Source: Candidatus Omnitrophota bacterium
Lineage (GTDB): Bacteria > Omnitrophota > Gorgyraeia > Duberdicusellales > 4484-171
DNA length: 18,422 nucleotides
Reading direction: 5' to 3'
NCBI GenBank assembly: GCA_028717025.1
Contig: JAQUOR010000012.1
Coordinates: forward strand, 1 to 18,422
Under the pieces are notes generated by a model. It saw only the letters and a program-made list of their open reading frames with translations, had not been told where the DNA came from and did no database searches. Position numbers and translations under genes: made by a program. Numbering within the stretch: position 1 is the stretch's first letter; every line of letters starts with the position of its first letter. Of this stretch, positions 13,794 through 18,422 are shown in pieces.

Positions 13794-14450
13794 ATGGTAG
13801 AATTTATCAAACAGGGTGTCGGGTGTCTCTTGCACGTCGATACCTGCTTAAAAGGCATCATTGCGCATTTCGGAGTGTGGTCATACCTGCTTCTTTTCGG
13901 CATTATATTTGCTGAGACCGGGCTTGTGGTTACTCCGTTTTTGCCCGGAGATTCCTTGCTTTTTGCCGCAGGCACATTCGCCGCCCTTGGCTCCTTTAAC
14001 GTAGTCTGGCTTTTTGTCATTTTATCTGCCGCAGCGATAATCGGCGACAGCGTTAATTATGCAGTGGGAAGATTCTTCGGCGAGAAGCTATTCCAAAACG
14101 AGAAGTCACGGATTTTTAAGAAAGAATATTTAGAACGCACACATAAGTTCTACGAAAGATACGGCGGAAAAACTATCGTTATTGCCCGTTTTGTCCCGAT
14201 AATACGCACATTTGCTCCGTTTGTCGCAGGAGTAGGAAGGATGAGCTATATGCGTTTTTTTATGTTTAACGTTACGGGCGGTGTGCTCTGGATAGCAGTT
14301 TTTGTCCTGGGTGGATTTTATTTCGGCAATATGCCCGTGATCCGCGACAATTTTTCTTTAGCAATTTTTGCGATTATAATCCTCTCTATCCTTCCGGGTG
14401 CAATCGAATTTTGGAAACACAAAAGAACCAAACAAATCCTGGGTCCATAA
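13794..14450 (+). CDS. DedA-family membrane protein (SNARE-associated/VTT domain)
   Basis: The 218-residue protein is hydrophobic throughout, with the DedA pattern: GIIFAETGLVVTPFLPGDSLLF (quoted in short: ETG...LPGDS), a central NYAVGRFFGEK, then the amphipathic ARFVPIIRTFAPFVAG and FFMFNVTGGVLW. These acidic and arginine residues are the conserved functional positions in the family. DedA proteins are inner-membrane transporters, several of which flip or recycle lipid carriers such as undecaprenyl phosphate. The start at 13794 has AAAGGTAAGAC before it. The gene is closed by a strong terminator at 14498 and has its own promoter, so it appears to be transcribed alone. Confidence 0.93.
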   Translation: MVEFIKQGVGCLLHVDTCLKGIIAHFGVWSYLLLFGIIFAETGLVVTPFLPGDSLLFAAGTFAALGSFNVVWLFVILSAAAIIGDSVNYAVGRFFGEKLFQNEKSRIFKKEYLERTHKFYERYGGKTIVIARFVPIIRTFAPFVAGVGRMSYMRFFMFNVTGGVLWIAVFVLGGFYFGNMPVIRDNFSLAIFAIIILSILPGAIEFWKHKRTKQILGP

Positions 14451-14497
14451 ACACTACGTATGGCTATGTTTTGTTTTAATAATACGCATATTTGATA

Positions 14498-14525
14498 AAC
14501 CCGATTATCCCTGATCGGGTTTTTG
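14498..14525 (+). terminator. Rho-independent terminator after the DedA gene
   Basis: AACCCGAT (14498-14505) pairs perfectly with ATCGGGTT (14514-14521) across an 8-base loop, and the stem runs into TTTTT at 14520-14524. It lies 48 bases after the DedA stop codon and only 23 bases before the next start codon, so a response-regulator promoter must overlap it or transcription must read through. Confidence 0.85.
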
Positions 14526-14547
14526 TGCTTTATGAGGAGGTGTGCAT

Positions 14548-15282
14548 ATGATAAACAGAATTTTAATCGTGGACGACGATGCCACATTCAGGAGCGAATT
14601 TAAAGAATATTTCGAAGAGTACGGCGTCAGTGAAGCACCCAGCGGAGAAGAGGCTTTAAAAATACTGGGGAAGCCAAACGAGATAGATCTGGTGATCTTG
14701 GATGTGAGAATGTCAGGGATGAGCGGTATCGAAGTCTTAAGCAGGATACGAAAACTTATCCCTAACGTACGTATCATCATCCTGACCGGCTATAGCTCTA
14801 AAGACGTGGCGGTCGAGGCTTTACGGGGCCAGGCAGATGATTATATCGAGAAGCCTTTGGACATCGATGCCACAAAGAAAATTATCGAAAAATTCATGGG
14901 TACTAAAAGGGGCCAGCCAAACATGGATGCCATTGACATGAAAGAAAAAATCGAAAGGGTAAAAAATTTCCTGCAGAGAAACGCCTTAAAGAAAGTAAGC
15001 CTTAACGACGCCGCCCAAACCGTTTATTTAAGCCCAAAATATTTGAGCCGCGTTTTTAAGGAATACGTCGGTATGGGTTTTCATGATTATAAATCAAAAC
15101 TGAAGATAGAAGAAGCAAAGGAACTGCTTATTAAAACAGGATATAACATAAACCAGATTACGGAAAAATTAGGATATGCCAATCCCGAGTCTTTTATCAG
15201 GCAATTTGAGAAAGTTATAAAATTAACTCCTACCGGATTCCGTAATAAAATAAAAACTAAGAGTAAAAAAAGAAAAAAATGA
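14548..15282 (+). CDS. Response regulator with AraC-type DNA-binding domain
   Basis: The 244-residue protein has an N-terminal receiver domain (residues 1-120) with acidic pocket Asp9-Asp11, phospho-acceptor Asp52 (LVILDVRM), the threonine in ILTGYSS and the lysine in IEKPLD. The C-terminal half (about 145-235) is a two-helix-turn-helix AraC domain: LNDAAQTVYLSPKYLSRVFK and INQITEKLGYANPESFIRQF, ending in the family pattern TPTGFR. The start at 14548 is chosen because GAGGAGG lies seven bases upstream; a GTG at 14542 is too close to it. No histidine kinase gene is near. The tail is a lysine-rich string. It is a transcription regulator of the YesN kind; its targets are not evident, although the repeat-rich region and redox genes follow. 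Confidence 0.95.
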   Translation: MINRILIVDDDATFRSEFKEYFEEYGVSEAPSGEEALKILGKPNEIDLVILDVRMSGMSGIEVLSRIRKLIPNVRIIILTGYSSKDVAVEALRGQADDYIEKPLDIDATKKIIEKFMGTKRGQPNMDAIDMKEKIERVKNFLQRNALKKVSLNDAAQTVYLSPKYLSRVFKEYVGMGFHDYKSKLKIEEAKELLIKTGYNINQITEKLGYANPESFIRQFEKVIKLTPTGFRNKIKTKSKKRKK

Positions 15283-15363
15283 GTACGGATGATGTAGCAA
15301 CGGATGCAGTCAAAACATTTCGCGCTTTACTGTCCGCAGTTCTTTTCTGGCAAACCCATTCAT

Positions 15364-15671
15364 AATAATACCCGGCCGCATCACGTTTGGCGTCAGGGCG
15401 CCTGGGGTTTAAAATACCCCGTACTTAAGGTACCTGACGCTTAAATGCCCCGCACTTAGCGGAATTGTGCGGGTATTGTCCCTCTGGACAAGAATTGCGT
15501 CAGTATCCGCCTTCTGGAATTATATACCCGACGCTTAAAGGTATTGCGTCGGTATTATCCCCCTGGATAAATTGCGTCAGTATCCGCCTTCTGGAATTAT
15601 ATACCCGACGCTTAAGGGTATTGCGCGTCGGTATTATCCCTCTGGATAAATTGCGCCAGTGCGCCTCTTTC
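15364..15671 (+). repeat. Array of modular hairpin repeats (77-79 bp units)
   Basis: No credible gene is seen in 15283-15896. The array opens with GCGTCAGG/CCTGACGC (15390-15440) around inner hairpins. A degenerate unit (15441-15496) and two tandem units of 77 and 79 bp (15497-15573, 15574-15652) follow. Each unit has a bulged stem ACC(C)GACGC/GCGTCGGT and a second stem TTATCC/GGATAA; in the degenerate unit they are CCCGCAC/GTGCGGG and TTGTCC/GGACAA, so pairing is kept with different bases. A last unit begins at 15653 and runs into the terminal module. This looks like a structured RNA or palindromic repeat family of unknown function. Confidence 0.8.
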
Positions 15672-15758
15672 TGAGGACAGCACCCGGCCGTATCGGAGCG
15701 GCCGGTGCGCCTACCCCCCTAGGCGAATAAAGTCAAAAAAAAGTGGACTCAGACAATT
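15672..15758 (+). repeat. Terminal hairpin module, copy 2 (before the response regulator/SOR genes)
   Basis: The segment is nearly identical to 11274-11357: TGAGGACA, the bulged-C stem CACC(C)GGCCG/CGGCCGGTG (15681-15707), CGCCTA-C6-TAGGCG (15708-15725) and an A-rich tail. It differs by a GC insertion before the first stem and by scattered changes in the tail. It lies about 140 bases before the orphan response regulator. Confidence 0.8.
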
Positions 15759-15896
15759 CATATTTTTTTAAAAGAACGTATGATAACATCAGTGTCAAGA
15801 CAGCGCGCACATCAAGATATGTTCTATGTTTAAGTGTCGGGGCACAGGAGCGATAAAAGAAAAACACCGGTCACTCAACGCAAAGCGGCATGACAA

Positions 15897-16289
15897 ATGA
15901 TGGAGCGGGCATCGGAAAATAGAAAGATAATGATAGTGGATGATGACGTAGGATTCCTGGAAGAGCTCAGCGAGGCCTTGCGTCTTAGCGGTTATGAAAT
16001 ACTTGCTATCAATGATCCCGTTATCGCTCAAGAACGCGCTCTTTCGGAAAAACCCGATGTAATCCTGCTCGATTTAAAAATGCCGGGGAAAAGCGGGTTT
16101 CTGCTCGCCGATGAATTACGTAAATCCCAGGTTCTGGCAAAAGTGCCCCTCATCGCTATGAGCGCGCATTTTAAGAACGACGATAGTTCGCTTCTGGATA
16201 TTTACGGATTCAAAAGCTTTCTAAAGAAACCTTTTGACCCGTTGGAAATAATCAAAAAGATAGAGGAAGTATTGCAGAAAAAAGGGTGA
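15897..16289 (+). CDS. Stand-alone receiver-domain response regulator
   Basis: The 130-residue product is a single receiver domain: acidic pocket Asp15-Asp17 (IMIVDDD), phospho-acceptor Asp59 (VILLDLKMPG), the serine in IAMSAH and the lysine in FLKKPFDP. No output domain follows, so it acts through protein contact or as a phosphate relay, like CheY or Spo0F. Two ATG codons lie side by side at 15897 and 15900 and no strong ribosome site is seen before either. The superoxide reductase gene begins 33 bases after the stop, so they likely share a transcript. No kinase is in the window. Confidence 0.9.
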   Translation: MMERASENRKIMIVDDDVGFLEELSEALRLSGYEILAINDPVIAQERALSEKPDVILLDLKMPGKSGFLLADELRKSQVLAKVPLIAMSAHFKNDDSSLLDIYGFKSFLKKPFDPLEIIKKIEEVLQKKG

Positions 16290-16322
16290 AGGGGCGACAA
16301 ATATTATCAAAAGGAGGTAGTA

Positions 16323-16718
16323 ATGGAGGATATTAAAAATCTTTTTCAAGGTGCTGATTGGAAGGCGGAGAAACACGTTCCGGTAATTGACGCCCCTGAC
16401 ACGGCAAAGAAAGGTGAATTCTTTAACGTTACGGCAACGGTCGGCAAAGAAATAGCTCACCCCAACAAGACAGAACATCATATTGCTTGGATCGAGCTTT
16501 ATTTCCATCCGCAAGGGGAAAAGTTTCCTTACCAGATTGCCAGGGCAGAATTCTTAAGTCACGGAGCGAGCATCCAGGGCCCGGATACCAGTTCGGTCTA
16601 TACGCATCATGAAGTGACTTTAAGTTTTAAGACCGACAAGCCGGGAGTAATTTTTGCTTCCAGCTACTGCAATATCCATGGTCTTTGGCAAAACAACAAG
16701 GAAGTGAAGATAGCATAA
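16323..16718 (+). CDS. Superoxide reductase, neelaredoxin type (class II)
   Basis: The 131-residue enzyme reduces superoxide to hydrogen peroxide at a mononuclear Fe(His)4Cys centre. All ligands are visible: His18 in EKHVP (with Glu16-Lys17 as the usual mobile loop), His46 and His52 in HPNKTEH, Cys116 and His119 in SYCNIHGLW. It lacks the N-terminal desulforedoxin domain of desulfoferrodoxin, but a free desulforedoxin gene follows at 16921. The start at 16323 has a strong AAAAGGAGG site. It is typical of anaerobes, needs rubredoxin-like electron donors, and stands with a response regulator upstream and hemerythrin and ferredoxin downstream. Confidence 0.96.
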   Translation: MEDIKNLFQGADWKAEKHVPVIDAPDTAKKGEFFNVTATVGKEIAHPNKTEHHIAWIELYFHPQGEKFPYQIARAEFLSHGASIQGPDTSSVYTHHEVTLSFKTDKPGVIFASSYCNIHGLWQNNKEVKIA

Positions 16719-16732
16719 CCGTTTCGATGCAG

Positions 16733-16875
16733 TGTCGGAGGAGATATTGCCCCGACAGCCAAACACTTCGAAAATTTATGCTAAATTTTCTCGTAGCTAT
16801 CGGGATAATTCGTCCTGTTTTGCGCCCGATAGATTCTCTCGCAATTTCTCGCCGTAGGAACGGCAGAAAATTGCG
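16733..16875. repeat. Four successive stem-loops between SOR and desulforedoxin
   Basis: In order: TGTCGG/CCGACA (16733-16757); AAAATTTA-TGC-TAAATTTT (16771-16789); CTATCGGG/CCCGATAG (16797-16832); and a composite CGCAATTT...GCCGT/ACGGC...AAATTGCG (16840-16875). None ends in a T-run. Parts (CCGATAGA, GAAAATTGCG and an AAATTT palindrome) recur in degenerate form at 18094-18190. The region separates two functionally linked genes and could be a repeat, an mRNA-stability element or a regulator of their ratio. Confidence 0.65.
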
Positions 16876-16920
16876 AAAGTATCAATAGAGGCAAAAATAG
16901 GACTCATTAAAGGAGGTACA

Positions 16921-17082
16921 ATGGCAAAACTAAAAAAAGGACAAAAAATGGCGTGTGTTCCCTGCGGAAGAGAAGTTGTTGTGGACGCCTGTGGCGCCTC
17001 AAGCACAACGTTATGGTGTTGCGGAAAACCAATGGCGCGTGCAGCAAAGTCAAAATCGCCTTCTAAGAAAAAGAAAAAATAA
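16921..17082 (+). CDS. Free-standing desulforedoxin
   Basis: A 53-residue protein starts at ATG 16921 with AAAGGAGGTAC before it. CVPC (Cys12, Cys15) and WCCGKPM (Cys33, Cys34) form the Fe(Cys)4 site of desulforedoxin, in which the last two cysteines are adjacent, unlike rubredoxin. LWCCGKPM is the same as the end of the N-terminal domain of desulfoferrodoxin. An additional Cys24 is present and the C-terminus is lysine-rich. It is expected to carry electrons in the cytoplasm, most likely to the superoxide reductase encoded 203 bases upstream, since the two are fused in other bacteria. Confidence 0.9.
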   Translation: MAKLKKGQKMACVPCGREVVVDACGASSTTLWCCGKPMARAAKSKSPSKKKKK

Positions 17083-17107
17083 AGGCTCGATAGTTGGGAA
17101 GAGAAAC

Positions 17108-17228
17108 GTCCCGCATGCGAACTAAAGTTCTCTGCTGGATCCCACCGAATGCCTTTGCGGGCGGGACAAATTTTCACGGATTATCCGCCGGCAGCAGCCG
17201 GCCCGCTGAGACACGGCGGTAAGGTCTC
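17108..17228. repeat. Structured inverted repeats before the hemerythrin gene
   Basis: GTCCCGC (17108-17114) pairs with GCGGGAC (17161-17167) around a small GAAC/GTTC hairpin. It is followed by GCCGGC-AGCA-GCCGGC (17187-17202) and GAGAC/GTCTC (17208-17228). I see no gene in the 259 bases between desulforedoxin and hemerythrin, and no T-run after the stems. Confidence 0.55.
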
Positions 17229-17341
17229 GCAAGGAACGGACGAGGTTTCGCTTCAGGCGGAAAGAACGATAGCCGTTAATCTGTTCGCGGGCATTCGAGT
17301 TTCTTAATATTAGCGGCCGTTGGCGTTTTACAATAAGCGTT

Positions 17342-17899
17342 ATGAAAAACAAATCTATATTGCCGATAGCTCCATTGATGATTGAGCACAGGCTTATCGA
17401 ACGAATGGTGGCATTGTTAAAAAAAGAAGCGCAAACAATAGAAACCTCAGGCACCGTTAACTTTGACTTTATTAATGACGCAATAGATTTTTTCAAGGTT
17501 TATGCCGATAGATGTCATCACGGAAAAGAAGAAGACATTTTTTTTAAGGCACTCGCAACGAAACAACTTTCTACCGTGCATAAGATAATGCTGGAAGAGT
17601 TGTTGCAGGACCATGCGCGCGCACGAGATTTGGTAAGCATAATCGATACTGTTAAGACCCGGGATTTGCAAAAAGATCCCAATGCGAAAGGAGAATTAAA
17701 AGAGCGTCTCAGAGAACTTGTCGCCCTGTACGCGGTTCACATCAAAAAAGAAGACAGACAGTTCTTTATCCCCGTAATGGAATACTTCAGCGAAGAAGAG
17801 CGCGACGAAATGTTTCGTGAGTTTCAGGCATTCGATAGAATGCTTATTCATGATAAATATAAAACGGTGGTAGAGCGTAATGAAGGAGGGTCTCAATGA
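17342..17899 (+). CDS. Hemerythrin-like (HHE) domain protein
   Basis: The 185-residue helical protein has the ligand pattern of hemerythrin-like diiron domains: His16 (IEHRLIE), His59-His60 with Glu63-Glu64 (CHHGKEED), His91 (LQDHARA), and a later YAVHIKKEDRQFF with His and Glu. This pattern serves oxygen, nitric oxide or iron sensing, binding or repair of Fe-S centres. No extra domain is seen at either end. The start at 17342 has only a weak ribosome site. Its stop overlaps the ferredoxin start (ATGA), so the two are translationally coupled and the ferredoxin may be its redox partner. Confidence 0.9.
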   Translation: MKNKSILPIAPLMIEHRLIERMVALLKKEAQTIETSGTVNFDFINDAIDFFKVYADRCHHGKEEDIFFKALATKQLSTVHKIMLEELLQDHARARDLVSIIDTVKTRDLQKDPNAKGELKERLRELVALYAVHIKKEDRQFFIPVMEYFSEEERDEMFREFQAFDRMLIHDKYKTVVERNEGGSQ

Positions 17900-18084
17900 A
17901 GGCTGTGGTCAACCAGGAAATATGCATCGGATGCACCCTGTGTGTTCAAGCGTGTCCCGGAGTATTTAGGATGGAAGGTGACAAAGCGGTTGCCTACGTG
18001 GAGCCGGTTCCCGAAGTATCAAGTGACTTATGCCGGAGTGCGGCCTCACAGTGCCCGGTGACTGCAATAACAATAATAGAGTGA
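17896..18084 (+). CDS. Single-cluster [4Fe-4S] ferredoxin, Thermotoga type
   Basis: The 62-residue protein has CIGCTLCVQACPG and CRSAASQCP. By comparison with the Thermotoga maritima ferredoxin, Cys10, Cys13, Cys16 and Cys54 bind one [4Fe-4S] cluster, while Cys20 and Cys46 are placed to form the disulfide. No second cluster motif is present. The start at 17896 overlaps the hemerythrin stop by four bases and has GAAGGAGGG just upstream. It likely serves as a low-potential electron carrier, perhaps for the hemerythrin-like protein or the superoxide reductase pathway. Confidence 0.93.
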   Translation: MKAVVNQEICIGCTLCVQACPGVFRMEGDKAVAYVEPVPEVSSDLCRSAASQCPVTAITIIE

Positions 18085-18422
18085 TTCTTGGAAATTTCAT
18101 TAAATTTTTCGCACAATGCCGAAAAATATTTTTGTAACCGATAGACAATAGAAAATTGCGGCGTACCACGGAAAAAAATGGCAGAAAAATGAGTAGAGAG
18201 CTCTGGCGGAGATGATTAATTCTGGTAAAATATTCAAATTGGCCGATGTGCTTACGAAAGAAAGAGAGGATTGAAGGACCATGGGGAAGCAAATTTACCG
18301 TTGGACGGAAGACTAAGCAAGAAATTCGAATACGAATTTTGCGCTTCGGATTTAAAATTGACAAAACAAAGGATAAGGCGTGGGATTAATTTCGCTTTTG
18401 CGTAGTGACCCGGTAGGGTTTA
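18085..18422. other. Window end: no credible gene, degenerate repeats
   Basis: I find no convincing coding region in these 338 bases. A degenerate relative of the 16771-16875 stem-loops lies at 18094-18190 (AAATTT palindrome, CCGATAGA, GAAAATTGCG). A perfect AAATTCG-AATA-CGAATTT hairpin occurs at 18322-18339. TTGACA at 18358-18363 could be a -35 box of a gene beyond the window, but the -10 is weak. An ATG at 18281 opens only eleven codons. Confidence 0.5.

Noticed and set aside
15497..15652. Tandem repeats taken as a CRISPR array
   Set aside because: The 77-79 bp units are directly joined, with no unique spacers, and no cas genes are present. The same holds for the 45-bp repeats at 11092-11235.
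15465..15674. 69-codon frame in the hairpin array
   Set aside because: It is made only of the tandem repeat units, whose 77/79-bp lengths change the frame between units; the stem covariation argues for structure, not coding.
15671..15728. Hammerhead ribozyme core (CTGAGGA followed later by GAA and GTC)
   Set aside because: The required stem II between CTGAGGA and GAA does not form as a single stem, and the sister copy at 11274 begins TTGAGGA, losing the essential C.
17083..17341. tRNA or other standard RNA gene before the hemerythrin gene
   Set aside because: The stems do not form a cloverleaf, and no T-loop (GGTTCRA) or CCA context is seen.
18272..18406. Short TTG-started frame near the window end
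   Set aside because: About 45 codons without a recognisable motif, a doubtful start codon and an internal perfect inverted repeat; not enough to support a gene.

Overview
The window reads as a piece of a Gram-negative, anaerobic or oxygen-sensitive bacterium. The outer-membrane evidence is two beta-barrel proteins, a LolA-like carrier and a lipoprotein. The anaerobic evidence is a superoxide reductase, a separate desulforedoxin, a hemerythrin-like protein, a one-cluster ferredoxin and a C_GCAxxG_C_C redox protein. Base composition is moderate and every credible gene lies on the + strand. Gene content plus the many short palindromic intergenic repeats remind me of Candidatus Omnitrophota or a deltaproteobacterial-type lineage; this placement is an inference with low confidence, since no rRNA or other marker is present.

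Layout. (1) 2-2658: the 3' part of an NfnB/GltD-type flavoprotein, then NADP-type glutamate dehydrogenase (gdhA) with a terminator. (2) 2843-3790: a thiol-redox cluster of an ArsR-family repressor, thioredoxin and a 53-residue DUF6132-like membrane protein, with two related palindromes as probable repressor sites. (3) 3805-8471: an extended -10 promoter followed by an RND/MMPL-type exporter, a LolA-like periplasmic protein and a DUF1302-like outer-membrane barrel broken by a one-base frameshift. Together they look like a three-part inner membrane-periplasm-outer membrane export route. (4) 8505-9165: a small DUF2892 membrane protein and the C_GCAxxG_C_C protein. (5) 9251-11127: a promoter almost touching the start codon of a DUF6268-like barrel, followed by an arginase-fold enzyme whose last codons lie inside a 45-bp tandem repeat. 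(6) 11439-14450: a ferritin-like diiron protein, a lipoprotein, an exported dienelactone hydrolase and a DedA-family membrane protein. (7) 14548-18084: two orphan response regulators, superoxide reductase, desulforedoxin, hemerythrin and ferredoxin, which together look like an oxygen and superoxide defence island.

The least ordinary material is between the genes. Two loci (11236-11357 and about 15364-15758) carry members of a modular hairpin repeat. The second is an array whose units keep their stems paired while the bases change (for example TTGTCC/GGACAA against TTATCC/GGATAA). Both loci end in nearly the same two-hairpin module with a C6 loop and an A-rich tail, one before the ferritin-like gene and the other before the response regulator/superoxide reductase genes. 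Other gaps (12677-12766, 13699-13764, 16733-16875, 17108-17228) also hold structured inverted repeats. I saw no tRNA, rRNA, CRISPR array, transposase or integrase.
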